Shown here: positions 1 to 12,300 of the stretch, one piece after another
How the letters are laid out: each line of letters starts with the position of its first letter
How positions within the stretch are numbered: position 1 is the stretch's first letter
Source: Acanthamoeba castellanii str. Neff
Taxonomy: Eukaryota > Discosea > Longamoebia > Acanthamoebidae
NCBI RefSeq assembly: GCF_000313135.1
Contig: NW_004457262.1
Coordinates: 46,431 to 107,581 of the forward strand
Length of the DNA stretch: 61,151 nucleotides
Direction of reading: 5' to 3'
The notes under the pieces: generated by a model
Seen by the model: only the letters and a program-made list of their open reading frames with translations
What the model was told of the DNA's origin: nothing
Databases searched by the model: none
Translations under genes and position numbers: made by a program

Positions 1-239
1 ACGTACGACAGTAGTCCGATTTGCATCTTGTTGTTGCGTGGTTGTGAAGCCAGCCCTAAATAATCTATTTTATACCTACAATATCGCCGCGGAGCGCGGT
101 GGAAGACAGTCGCCGCTATGAGATATACACTATCGCCGCGAAGAAGACATTGCGATCGAATATTGGTGGGCCAGAAATGAAAACTTTGACGGCCATAACT
201 AAGATTCCGATCAAGGAAAGGTGGAGCACGTTTCGTTTG

Positions 240-925
240 AAATACATAAAACAATTTCTATCTAATTAAAAACAGTTAATAAAAAACACAGTCACCAGCA
301 TGGGGTTGATGTCATTGGGCAGAGAGGTGACATTGAGCACCTCAGGGGCTGTGTTGTGGCCTGTGTCAATGCTGCTGCTGATCTGTTGATCTACAGATCT
401 TCCATTGTCACCCAGCTGATTCCACAGGGAGATGAGATGGCCCTGCTTCAGTATGCATTCTGACTTCTTCCTCTTCTTCTGCTCTGATGCATTGGTCTGT
501 TCAGCAGCTGCCTGGTGCTTCTTGGCTTCCTTCCTTGCACACTGTGGTTGCTTGAGAAGAAAAAGAAAAAAAAAGAAAAGAAAAGCTTGATGGCCATACC
601 TCAACAAGTACACCCACCAACATTCAGTACTATGCTGAGTGGGTAACCCTCATCCCACACATCCCCATGGAGAGGCTCAACTTCTGCAAGTCACACTTCA
701 TTTCCCAACAGCTCCACTATAACTGGGCTGAGGGTCCAGTTGGTGCCAAGCTCTACCTCCATGACACTGCTGACCTAGCAGACTCAATCACCCTCCTGGC
801 CAACCACCACAACCCCTTCTACATTTACATGTGGGCAGTCAACCTCCAAGTGGGACTTCTTCTCCTTTGTCCTGGTGGCCAGTGACTTTTTCATTGTCAA
901 CAACACTGCTGTTCACTTCACTGGC
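240..925. other. CpG-free island (decayed mobile DNA)
   Basis: About 685 bases contain no CpG dinucleotide, while flanking DNA on both sides is CpG-rich. TG and CA are abundant, as expected if methylated CpG has decayed to TpG. The right half carries a transposase remnant. The left half (about 266-613) encodes on the minus strand a Lys/Gln-rich stretch that I do not recognise and that may belong to the same element or to another insertion. Bases 1-240 outside the island show only a short imperfect direct repeat around TATCGCCGCG (about 81 and 131) and no gene. Confidence 0.7.
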
Positions 926-1015
926 GAAATGTGTGACACTACTCAACCTCTTCACCCACTACTGCATCACCTACATCTTCCTGCCTTCATACTCGCCCTG
1001 AACTGATTTGCTCCG
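600..1015 (+). mobile_element. IS630/Tc1-type DDE transposase remnant
   Basis: Read on the plus strand, the sequence gives EWVTLIPHIPMERLNFCKSH then HF and, further on, GPVGAKLYLHDTADL. This resembles the region around the first catalytic Asp of DDE_3 (IS630/Tc1-mariner) transposases. After a frame change near 843 it continues WDFFSFVL and IVNNTAVHFTGEM, matching the family's VDNAAVH block with the second Asp changed to Asn. After a further frame change near 945 it reads YIFLPSYSP, the block normally followed by ELNP and the third acid. Several frame shifts, a lost catalytic Asp and the absence of an N-terminal helix-turn-helix show it is dead. No terminal inverted repeats or TA duplication could be recognised. 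The family assignment rests on motif reading only. Confidence 0.65.
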
Positions 1016-1061
1016 GCCGAGCAATATTTGATATTTTTAGAAATGTTTTATGTTGTTGTGG

Positions 1062-1067
1062 TTTATT
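1062..1067 (-). terminator. Possible poly(A) signal AATAAA of the ZC3H15 gene
   Basis: TTTATT on the plus strand gives AATAAA on the minus strand, about 270 bases after the stop codon of the upstream zinc-finger gene. The distance is long for this window, so the assignment is tentative. Confidence 0.35.
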
Positions 1068-1335
1068 GGGAGGGTGAGCGGAAGGCCCCTGTGACCATCT
1101 CCACCGAGCCCCCCGAGGCACGCCGCCGCGGGTGGGGTAAGACCTGGGCGTGGGGGAGGAGAGGGACCCGCGCTCGCCCACCGCACTGCAGTGTGACGAG
1201 CGCAGAGATCCCTTCCCCTGACTCCCCCACGTGACTAATCATCATCGTCGGTGTACAATCGCCCAAGGCCCCGCGGCGTAGAGAAAAGAGAGAAGAGCGG
1301 AAGAGAGGAGATGAGTCCAGGGTCCTCGGGGAGCC

Positions 1336-2632
1336 TTACTCATCGAACTCGGGGAGCTCCTCCTCGGCGGCATCGGCGGCGAACACGGACTCGTCGACCT
1401 CCACAGCTGGTTCTCCGTCGTCGCCCTCGATGGGACCCCTGTGCTCGTCCTCTGGCACCTTCTCCTCCTCCTTTTCGGTCATTTCCTTGTTCTGCATTCA
1501 CGCCGCACGCACATACCACCAGATCGCGTGATGTCAGTATAAAACACACACGGCAGCATCAATGGGCGAACCCCTCGCTCTTGTTTGTGTGTGCGGAGAA
1601 AGGAGGCTGGACCTTTCTGAGCTCCTCTTCGTCAAAGGCGAGGTCGTCGTCGCCGGCAACGAGGTCGGGGTTGAACTCGAAGGCCTCGCGACCGCTCATG
1701 GTGGTCTTGCCAGCCTTGATCTGGATCTTGCGCTCGGCAGCGGCCTTCTCCTTGGCCAGCCGCTTGTCCTCCTTCCACTTCAGGAAGAGCTCCAGAGTGA
1801 GCGGCGTCGACTTGGTGAGGGCACGCCTCTCCTGCTCGAGCTGGTCCTCGAGTGTGATCTTGTCCTCGTCCTCGTCCTCTTCGTCCTTCTTCTTCTTGGC
1901 CGCGAGGACGAAACCGGGGGGCAGCGCGTGCCGGTACATGCAGTCCTTGCCTCCGTTGGGGCACGCCCAGAACCAACCGTACTTCTTCTGCTCGATAGCA
2001 TCGAGGAAGAATTTGCAGATGATGTCCGTGCGATTCGTGGCACCGTGCTTCTTGTCGACGACTTCTCGCAGCTTGTTCTCGTCCCAGTCCTCCATGGTGT
2101 CGTTCTCGCCGTCTTCGCCGTCGCGTCTATCCGAGTACATATCGATCTTCGCCGCCTTCCGCTCTTTGGTGAGATCGTGGGAGAACTTGCAGCGATTACC
2201 CTTCGTGCACGTGCCCGCCTTGAAGAATTGGCACACCACCGATTTGGGATCGACGCCCGCTGCGACTTGCGCCTTCTTGTCCACCACGGGCTTGAAAAGC
2301 AAGTTGAGCTCCGCTGCCTTCTCAGCAGCGATCTGCTTCTTCGACTTTACTTCCTCTCCCGGCTTGGGTTTCTGTACGCGGCCGATGTATAGGAAATGAT
2401 GAGCGATCAAATTAATTTCGATTAATTGGATCGTTGCAGCGCATTTGTTGCCATTGGGGCAGGGGCGCACCTTGTTGCCAGCCAGGCTCTGCGTAGTTTG
2501 GGTCTTGACCGTGGAGATGTACTGCTGCACCTTCTTACTCTTGTTCTTGTTCTTCATGCCGAAGGTCTTGTCCTCGACAATCTTCTGGACCTTCTTTTGA
2601 TCCACCTTCTTCGCGCCCTTCTTCGCCGACAT
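1336..2632 (-). CDS. ZC3H15: CCCH zinc-finger protein ZC3H15/DFRP1 (Tma46) homologue
   Basis: Three exons join in frame: 2632-2471, 2371-1613 and 1491-1336, giving about 358 residues (human protein about 426). The N-terminus is Lys-rich (MSAKKGAKKVDQ). It is followed by the family block DPKSVVCQFF with a first CCCH finger (C-x-C-x-C-x3-H in CTKGNRCKFSH), a second finger containing KYGWFWACPNGG and CMYRHALPPGF, and the coiled, charged DFRP region with SGREAFEF. The C-terminus is acidic and ends ELPEFDE. Members of this family bind and stabilise the GTPase DRG1 and associate with ribosomes. The DRG1 partner is not in this window. The first intron starts GTGCGC and the second GTCCAG, which is unusual but required by frame and by the conserved C-terminal exon. 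The start is the first Met of the conserved N-terminus. Confidence 0.93.
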
Positions 2633-2805
2633 CTTGAGTGCTTCGCCAATCGAACTGCTTGCTCTTTGTTACTACCGGTAATTGATGGATGCTGCCGCTG
2701 ATGCAATTGCCAGACTGCCGCTGCTGAATGTGCTCTGCCCCCTCCCCCCCTCTTTCTACAAACATTTCTTTCCTCCTTCTTTGTTTCTTCCAATTTTCTG
2801 GTCTG

Positions 2806-2811
2806 TTTATT
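2806..2811 (-). terminator. Poly(A) signal AATAAA of the MKT1-like gene
   Basis: TTTATT on the plus strand lies about 50 bases past the MKT1-like stop codon in transcription direction, within the 228-base gap before the ZC3H15 start. Confidence 0.55.
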
Positions 2812-2860
2812 TCTGCGCCTGTTCCACAAGACGCGCAACGACAAACCACCGCCGGGAAGG

Positions 2861-5800
2861 TCACTGGCCGTGGAGGAGCCTGTCGGCGGAGGCAAACTCG
2901 GCAAAGAGTTCGGGCGAGATGAACTGGACGTCGCGAAGGAAGACGAGCACCTTCATGGCCTGGTCCCAGAAGGCGAAGGCGTTGTTGAGGTCGGTGGTGA
3001 TGTCCCTGCACGCGGGGAACTTGGAAACGAGGGCGGGCATGTCGTCGCCCAGCAGGTAGTACTTGATGACCACGCCCATCGCCGTGCTGCTTTCCTTCAG
3101 GAAGGGCAGCCTATCACGTTCGAGAAGAAAGCAACACAAGTTGAGCGACGGTGCAACTCTCTGAGGGAAGAGGGTTGGGCGGTTTTTTACCTGAATGAGG
3201 TGTTGATGTAGTCCTCGGGGGAGAGGCGGGCTTTGTGGGTGATGACAGCGTGCGCGGTGAGGATCTCGGTCAAGTTTCGCAGTGAGCGCTGCAGGGCCTT
3301 CACGATGGAGTTGAAGCCCATCAGTTCATGGTCGATGGGACCCGACCACGGCTTGTCCTGCGACACCAACGGTCAAACAGGTGAGCAGGCCATTGCGCGA
3401 ACGAGAAGAAATAGGACCAGGGGTAGCTTACCGCGTGGTAGTTCATGGAGAGCAAGCTCACAACACGCGAAATGAGAGTGATCTCCTTGGCGTAAGGGGA
3501 GTTGGCCTCTGTTTGGGCACACGGCAGTGTCACCGTTAGAAGGAGACGGCAGGCAGGAGACAAGCAAGCAAGCATGCGTACCCAAGAGGGGCCTCCTAGG
3601 CTGGGTATGAAGCGGAGTAGGCTGGAGATGGCCGGTCGTGAGAAGCTCGATCAAGATGAACGTTTCCTCTTGATATTTGCTCTCGACCAAAGAGAGCGCC
3701 TTGCCGAGCACCGTCAGTTGTCGGTCGGGCGTGAGGTATCTATCAGAAAAGAGCAGGAACGTGTTTGAGTCAACACCAACCCAGGCTTAACAACGGCGCA
3801 TTGTAGGGAGCCAGCGCTGAAGCTGTGTACCCTCGAATTTCCAAGCCCTGGAAAAGCACGGCGGCCATGAGCTCCTCCTGGGACACAATGGGCTCCTGTT
3901 GCGATGTCGAGTAGAAGATGCACGTTAACGAAATGTTGACAATAGGAAGGGCTTGGTGGACATACATCAGGAACGCTGAGATCCGGCGGACCCAAGTCCT
4001 GCACCATTTGGAGGACGAAGCTCAGGCCAATGTCGGCAGCGGAACTTTTGTTGATCTTTTGCAGCTGGTTCATGATGTCCGAGTGTTTCACGTAGCACTT
4101 GAGGTACTCGAGGACGTCATCCCTGTAGGCGTGGTCAAGGTCGTACTCGCTCGACGGGTCGAACCATCGGATGGTTACCTACGCCATGACAAAATGCCAA
4201 GAAGTGCATTAGCGCATGCGGCCCTTCGGGCATAGGCGCATCTGATGAGGAGGAGTACGTACAACTCTCTTTTGCTTGTACCAGTCATGGAGCGAAAGCG
4301 AGAGGATGGCCAGCGTCTTGGTGCGGATGTCGATCAAGTCGCCGAGCATGCGCCTGTACTCGTCGGAGTCCACCTGCCAGTGCGCATTGCGGTGAGTTGG
4401 CGGTCTAATGGGGGTATTGGAGGTCCCAATTGGCGAGCAGATACCAGAGGCGGCGCTTCGAGAAGAGCGCCAGAGAGCAGGTTATTAACGACCTGAGGCA
4501 AGATGCCGCCTTGACACAACAAGAAATAGAGCTCATTCGGCAGGCGCGGGCTGATCAACTCGTGCAGGTCGCTGAACCCAATTCGAATGAAGTGAGACAC
4601 CACGTTCATGAATAAGAAGCTAAACGTGAGGATGTTGTGGCTAACGAAAGATACCTTGGGCAAGCGTGCTTGTTGAACGGCTCGCAGGTACAGTTGGTGG
4701 TGAAAATGACGTGGTGCCGAATGACATTCCTGGAAGGGACACGCAAGTGGTGAGGCAGGCCCAAAACAATCGCAGTCGAGTGCGGCGTACCTTGTGCGCA
4801 TGAACAGGTCGAGGTAGTTGAGCTTTTGTACTTGGGGATGGTTGATGTGGTTTTGCACCGCGGTGAGTCCGGTTTTGTAGCCCTTGACCATTTCGTAAGC
4901 GGCTGCGATGGACGCGGTGTGTTAGCAAAGTAGCGCCTACACGGACAGGGATGCAAGACACGAGTGGTGTTTGTGAGCAGCAAACCTCTGAAGTTGAAGG
5001 GACCCTCGAGCAGGGGCGGGAAGGTAGAGCAAAGGTCGAAGCCAGCAAGTATGCACGCATCGATGAACTGGTCCTGCGTCATGTTCAACTCCCGCAATAC
5101 AGCTGCGTGATCGACCCACTCATACGTTCCTTTCTGTGGTGGTCAAACAGCATCACACGATAAGTGTCAAGTCTGTAGAGGATGCCTGTTCGAATAATCG
5201 AGGTAAAGGCGGCGTACCTCAAAGTCAATGCTGACGACGATGCGAGAAACGCCAAACAGCAGGAGCTCGAGTCCAGCGTACACGGTTTGCACGTAGCCCT
5301 GCTTGGCGTCGGCCAACCAGGCAAGCTAGAAAATCATGCCCGCCACCGCGCTGTGAGCATACAACCCAGCCACGAGCGCACCAGCTCCACCAAAGGCGGT
5401 GCGGACCTGAGGCCAGGAGTAGTAGGGAGCTCGCATGAACTCTACCCCGTGGGCGTGGAAGTGTTGCAACACCTCAGTGAGGAAATTGAGGCTGATGTAC
5501 TTCTCTGCTCGAGCAAAACATGGTGTGCGAGGTAAGACCAGAGCGAGCAATACCCACATTCAGCAGGCGAGAGGGGAGGCAAAGAACTAGCGTGTGGTTG
5601 TGGTCGTACCAGCGTTTTCAAAGAGGGACGCGGCCTGAGAGATCTGTCCCTTGTAGTAGGCGTCCCACGCGCTGCTTCTCTTCTGCGCGCGACTGTCGGC
5701 ACCACCGGCGAGGAAGGGGCGATCCTTCTTCACGAGATTAAGCCCCGAGAACACGAACAGCGGTTTCACTGAGGCCTTCCTAATCGGTGGGGTTGCAGTG

Positions 5801-6142
5801 ATTCAGTCACGATCGACACTGCCGGCACAAGACTAGAGAGAGGGAAGCGATAATGTACTTGAATTTGTCGAGTTCTGCGTCCACCGCGTGGGCGAGGGTG
5901 AGAGGGGCTCCACCGGTAGCAACCTGGAAAGGCTCATTGACGGGAAGCTTCTTGAGCCAATTAGCGCCTTCGATGCCGAGCCTCGTGTGTGCCAGCGAGC
6001 TGATGTTGCCCGTCTGGACGAGCCTCCTCTCGCTGAGGAATTCTAGACAGATTCAATGCGACAAGAATTGAGTCTAACTGACTGAGAGCTGTGGCGTGCA
6101 AATCAAAGAGTGAGATTAACCTTGCAGGCCACGAATGGGCAT
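2861..6142 (-). CDS. MKT1: MKT1-like post-transcriptional regulator (XPG-fold)
   Basis: A multi-exon gene with at least ten introns. Exon 1 is tiny and encodes MPIRGLQ, spliced at about 6121 to EFLSERRLVQTGNISSL. This is the XPG-N-type start typical of Mkt1. Next come KPLFVFSGLNLVKKDRPF, an XPG-I-like segment ending LLLFGVSRIVVSIDFE, then MTQDQFIDACILAGFD and the Mkt1 middle and C-terminal domains. The last residues are FASADRLLHGQ. Mkt1 proteins keep the FEN1/XPG nuclease fold but act in post-transcriptional control with Pbp1/ataxin-2. Here the usual catalytic Asp near the N-terminus reads Glu (GIEGANWL), consistent with a non-nuclease role. The gene shares a 250-base promoter region with CNOT1. 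The exact exon list needs transcript data; the family call is firm from several blocks. Confidence 0.85.
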
Positions 6143-6398
6143 GTTTAGCAACGTTGATCTTCGTCTACAGGGGCGCGAATGTACGCCACACACAAGAAAA
6201 AGAGATGCGAGAAAAGCTTGAGTTTCCCTTCTTTCTTTTTTCACACCAGCGCCCTTTTTCTCTTTCGCACGACACCGCGGCCGAAACAGATCTTGATCGC
6301 TCTCCCATTTTGTGTAAATGTCCCAATCTGGAAGGCGAAGACGCAGCAAGTCTTCCTCGTCCCCAGGTCCCGCTTGGAACACGCCTGTCGCACCCACG
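6143..6398. promoter_or_regulatory. Bidirectional promoter region MKT1-like / CNOT1
   Basis: About 250 bases separate the two divergent start codons, so both promoters and 5' leaders must lie here. An in-frame upstream ATG at 6318 would add 27 Ser/Arg/Pro-rich residues to CNOT1. I prefer the ATG at 6399 because the conserved N-terminus begins there. No TATA box or known motif is evident. Confidence 0.6.
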
Positions 6399-9300
6399 AT
6401 GGATAATTTCAGCTTCATTTTGGGCTCCCAGATCCGCTACCTGGTGTCTTCGCTCTCGAAGAAGAACTACCGCACGAGCGTCGCTGAACTGGAGCACGTA
6501 TGCGCACTACTTCCTTGCCTGCCTCGCTGAGTTCTCGTCTCACTCCTTCTTTTGCCTGGTGCGCTACAGCTCATCACGCTCTACGGGCACGATGCGTATC
6601 TCTACCTGCTTCGCTGCTTGATGGAGCAAATTGACCTCAAGGACAGCGCCAAAAGCCAGCAGCGCTTCCAGCTTCTTCAGCAGCAGCTACTCCAGCTCAT
6701 CGACAAGCCCAACTTCCCGTCCGTCCTCTTCCAAGCCCTGTCAGGGCTCGAGCTGAAGGAAGATTTTCTCAACCAGCTCTCGAAGGCGTTGAAGCTCAAT
6801 CTGGCCCAGGATATAGTCCTGGCGCTGGGCCTCGCACAGGCTCCTGAGAAGAGCATTCGCCACGAAGGTACCCCCCCGCTGCATAATCCAAGCGATTTCT
6901 TTCTTCAATTTCTAAATGCCACCATGTGTTCCAGGGCGCTCTTTCCTCCGCATTAAGCTGCCCGAGGTGGAAAACAACGTGTCTCTTCTGCCTGAATCGC
7001 TTCTGCATAGCCTGCTCTACTACTTGGGCAGCAAGGACGGCTTTGCAAAGCAGAGAGCGACTCTGGCCAAGGCTCTTCAGGCCTCGGGCAAGCCTCTTTC
7101 GCTCTCGCTGCTCGTTCTCGCGAGTGACGACAAAATCGACTTGGATTCGCGAAGGTACCCGAGCATTTGATTTATGACACCTTTTTTTTAACACTCACAC
7201 TCAATTTGCGACAGAGGGCTCGAGGAGCGCACCGATGAGGATGCGGACAGTGAAGAGGCGCTGATTGCAGAGATCTCAGCTGCCGTTCACCCCAGCGAAT
7301 TGATGCAAGACATTGGCTACCAGTGCTGCCAGACTGCGGCCAATCTCAAGGAGCTTCTCAAGAAGTTCCCTGATGCCAACGAAGCCGACGTTGCCGCGAT
7401 CCTCGCCATGATGCTGCGGACGAGCGCGGAAGGCGAAGAAGGCTCAAGCGAGCCTAGCAGTTGGAATCTTGGAGTGTTTGTAGATACCATCAAGGAGTTG
7501 GTACGGTCTCCCCGCCCCCTTTTTCTGCACATAGATACATCTGGAGTGACACGTGCCCCCCCCCTGCACTGGCGTGCAGCACCCCAAGTTGAACTGGGCT
7601 TTGGTCATCAAGAGCCTCGACCGACCGGACTTCTACATCGCCGACGCCAAGGCGATGCACTTCATCCTCAACGTGTACAAAAGGGCGACAAAAGTACATC
7701 TCCCGTTGCTTGCCGTACATCTGCAGCCGACTGATTCATACCGTGCCACAGGAATCGTTTCCAGTCGATGCGGTGACGGGCAAGTGGTTGAACACCCGAG
7801 GCCAGCTGTCGTTCTTGCAGCAGGCTCTTGCTCTGGGAGCGGAGGCGGTCAATTTCGCCTCCACGACCCCGCAGCCGACAACATTCACGCTCGATCTTCC
7901 CCACCCCAACAAATCGTCGGCCACGCTGGTGCAGAACTGGCACAATCTGGCGCTGATCGAGCGCCTGCTCAACCTGGCCGAATCAGAGGGCTTCGATGCG
8001 GTGAAGGAGATCTTCAAGGGTCCTCTCGAGAACTGCCCAGAGTTGCTTCTCCTCAAGCTCGCGCAGCTACAGGTAATCCTTCTCTCCTGGACACTCCCCT
8101 GTCTACTGTGATATTGACGCTCTACGATTCAACCAACAGTCGCCGTGGGGCATCCTGTACTGGGAGCTGTGCTCCGAACTGCTGGCGTTGTTCCTGGGAA
8201 ACCACCCCAACTCCAGCTATGTTCTGCAAAAGCTGTGGGGCGTCAATCGATCTCTGGTGATGCGCGGCATGGTAGAGAGCTACAACAAGGATGCTTACTG
8301 CCTCTCCCGGCTCTTGGACGTGGCGCACGATATCAAGGTACCAACCCACGTGCTCCCAGCGCTGGCGTGCTACTCGTCTCTCACAGCTACCTCTTCCGTT
8401 CAGGCACTCTCGCCCATCCTGGAGATTCGTCCGTTTGCCTTTGCCATCGACCTTGCCGCACTGGCCTCACGCCGAGAGTATCTCAACCTGGAGAAGTGGC
8501 TCCAGGACAGAATCAACGAGCATCAGCTCGAGTTTGTTGTGGTACCGTGACCCCCACGCCCCCGCCTTCGTGAGCCACGCACGGCTCTGACCCTATTTTA
8601 TTGCAGGCGTGCCTGAGCTACCTCAAGGAGAAGAAGAAAGCGTATGCGAAGAACTCGTCATCTACCAAGGGAAGCAACGCCAACAGTGCTGTCGCCGCTC
8701 TTTCGGCGGACACGTTGGGCGTGTTCTTCACCGTGATGCAGGCCAACATCAAGTACGTCGACATCTTCGTTACCAGTGTTGCTTGCAGTCCGCTCAATTG
8801 GCATCCTCTTTTTGTGTCTTGGGATCGTAGCATGATGCCGGCCGACATGGTCGAGGAGTTCGATCAGCTGCAGAGTGCGCACGCGATCCAGCTCAGCAAG
8901 GTCACGGCCACTCAGGGAATGAACACCCCGAGCGGCGGAGCGTCAGCCGACCCACCCGCACCCGAGAAGGAGGGCTTCCCGAAGGAAATCGAGAAGACGG
9001 CCAATGCCTACTTCCAGAGCGTCTACACGGGCCAGGTTTCAATCGACGAGATAGTCACGCTCTTGAAGAATTTCAAGGCGTCGAAGAACAAGAGGTACAC
9101 CGTGTCGACGTTGTTGTTGTTGATGCCTTTTATCGAGCACCACTCACGCCACGTCATTCTGGTCGTACAGGGAGCAAAAGATATTCTCGTGCATGGTTCA
9201 CAACCTCTTCGACGAGTATCGATTCTTCCCCAAGTACCCCGACAAAGAGCTGCGGATCACCGGCATCCTCTTCGGCCAGCTGATCCAAAACCAGCTGGTG

Positions 9301-12300
9301 TCGTACATCTCGCTCGGAATTGCCCTGCGATACGTGCTGGAAGCGCTCAAGAAAGCACCCAACACGAAGATGTTTAAGTTCGGGCTGTTCGCGCTCCAGC
9401 AGTTCAAGTCGCGCCTTGGCGAGTGGCCTCAGGTGCGATAACTGCCCTCTTACCACTTCTTGTCGAGTGTTGTGCCCATTCCCGTTCTTACACGCCACCT
9501 TACTGTTCAACAGTACTGCTCGCACATCCTGCAAATCCCCCACATTCGGCAATACCATCCCGACATTGTGGAGTTCATCGAGGATTCGCTCAAGAACGCG
9601 TCCGGCGTTGCCGCTCCCGAACCCACCGTGCCCGCCATGCCCAAGGTAACGCATGACTCTTGGGGGAGGCGCCGAAGGTGCACGTGGTTAATGCACATAT
9701 CAGCAAAAGACAGGAGACGCCGCTGGAACGTCCACGTTCTTGCCCGGATTCGCACAGGCCGAGGCAGCACAAGCTGGGCAACCCGCTGCTCTCACCGGCA
9801 AAGCCCCGGTGGCCAAGCAGTCGCCTGCCACGACCGCCCCCGCCGCGCGCCCGACCACGCCTCCTCAGGCCGCGCCTCCTGCGAGCAACGTCCAGCCACA
9901 GAGTTCGGCAAAGGCGACCGGGTCTGCGTCTGCTGCTCCCGCCATGAAGGGCAACGCTCCCTCGTTCCACATGGGCAACCAGCTGCCTTTGGAGGCCATT
10001 CTCCAATCGATCACCCCAGCTTCTGGTACGACACCTCCGATCGTCCACTCGCCAATCTACAATGGCTTACCATCCAGTGTCCGTACAGCGCCGGATGAGA
10101 CGATCAAGGACAAGATCTTCTTCGTGTTCAACAACGTGTCTAAGCAGAACATGGACATCAAGGCCAACGAGCTCCGAAGCATCCTGCACTCAGAGGACTG
10201 GCCGTACTTGGCCCAGCACTTGGTCATCAACCGCGCCAGTATCGAGCCGAACTTCCACACGCTGTATCTCGAGTTCCTCGACTACCTCAAGATCCCCGGG
10301 CTCTTGGAGCTGGTGCTCAATTCCACTTACGCTGGTACCTCTCGCTTCGCTTCGTGCTGCTCATCTTCTTGTAAAGCATTTTTACTCAACCTCTGTCCCT
10401 CCAGCGATCCAAGCGCTGTTGCGGTCCCAACGCATCACAGTGAACCCAGCGGAGAGGACCTTGCTCAAGAACTTGGGCTCTTGGCTGGGTAACCTCACAC
10501 TGGCGCGCAACAAGCCTCTGATCCACAAGCGGCTTGCCCTTAAGGTACGTCCGATCGTCTTTCTCGAGCAAGCGTGTTCGTGTTGCTGACTGCGCTTGCC
10601 CTGTGCAGGAATTGGTTCTGGAGGCCTATGAGACGGGCAAGCTGATCGCGCTGATCCCGTTCGCGGCCAAGGTGCTCGAGGCTTGCACTAAGTCCAAGAT
10701 CTTCGCTCCTCCCAACGTCTGGGTGATGGCGATTATGCGGCTGTTCGCGGAGATCTATCAGATCCCCGAGCTCAAGCTCAACCTTAAGTTCGAGATCGAA
10801 CTGCTGTGCAATCACATGGGGCTCGATCTGAACGGTAGGCGTCTCTCTCTCTCTCTCTTTGCGCGCGCGCGCGCGTGTGTGTGGCAACAACCTGCTGACC
10901 ACCTTTACCCGTCCTTCACAGAAATCAAGCCCACTGAAGCGCTGAAGGACAAACTCAGACCAGACAGTCAGGACTTCACCGCGCCTCCACCAGCTGCCGC
11001 GCTGGCTCCAGGTACCTTTTGGAAGGCCACTCGCCCTCATCTTTCGTCGCTTCTGACACCGATTGTCTCTGTGCAGCACCAACACCTGCAGCCGTTACCG
11101 AGGTCCAGGCTCCGCATGTCCCTGTGGTCGCGCGCCAGCCGCCCATCTCGCCTCCCAGCGAGCCGACTCCTGTGGCCCAGCAGGCTCAGCAGCCGCCTCT
11201 CGGAACGCCGCTTCAGTTCCCGACCGCGGCGCCCGCGCTGCCGGCCGGGGCCGCGGGCCTGTGGAAGATCAACCCGCACATTCCGCTCTTCAGCCAGCAG
11301 CCTCACCTCAAGCGATGCGTCACCATGGCCATCGACAAGGCCATCAAGGAGATTTTGACCCCCGTCATGGAACGATCGGCCACCATTGCCTCCATCACGA
11401 CGAGGGAGCTCGTGCTCAAGGACTTTGCTCTGGAGCCCGACGAGCAGATCATGCGCACCGCTGCGCACTACACCGTGCAGAGCCTGGCGTCGAGCCTTGC
11501 GATGGTGGCCTGCAAGGAGCCCCTTCGCGTCAGTATCGCCAGCCACTTGCGTTCGCTGCTTCAGGCCAACGTGAGCGACCAGGCCCAGCGCGCGTTGATC
11601 GAGCACGCCGTCCAGACCGTTTGCACCGACAACCTGGACACCGCGTGTGCCCTCATCGAAAAGACCACGGCCGAGAAGGCGCTTCGAGAAACCGACGACG
11701 CCCTCGCTCCCGCCCTTGAAGCGAGGCGTAAGCACCGAGAAAGAGCGCACAGTCAGCCCTACATCGAGCCCAACTTCTTCTCTGGCCGCTATCCGTCGTC
11801 GCTCCCCGAACCGTTGCGCCCCAAGCCCGGCGGTCTGCTTCCCCACCAGAAGCGGGTCTACGATGAGTTCAGCAACGTCCTCTCCCGCACGCCCCGCGTC
11901 CAGCCCGCACCTCCGCAGGTCGTTGAGCGCGTCCCGACCCCCGGCGCCCCCACCGTGGCGCCCACCCCTGTGCAGCCCTTCCGGTACGTAGCCGCAACCC
12001 ACCACTCCCTTCCACATTTCCTCGCCTGAATTGCTGACTTGGGTTGGTGCGACTGCAGGCCCTACCCCACGCCGATCATGGCGCCGAATATGCCCGAGGG
12101 AGGCGACGTGTCGCAGATCTCGTCTTCCGGACTCACCTACGTCGTCAACCAGGGGACGGTGAACCTGTCGCAGCAGGACGCCCGCCGCTCCATTCACACC
12201 AGGGAGGTCGCATCCCCCGTCAAGGCCGTGAAGAAGGAGAAGCTGACGACCGGTCAGGCTCTGCAAAAGTTCAAGAGCATCCTGCACGACCTCGAGGCCT

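Noticed and set aside
1251..2399. A 382-codon plus-strand frame
   Set aside because: It is antisense to ZC3H15, whose zinc fingers and conserved blocks are unmistakable.
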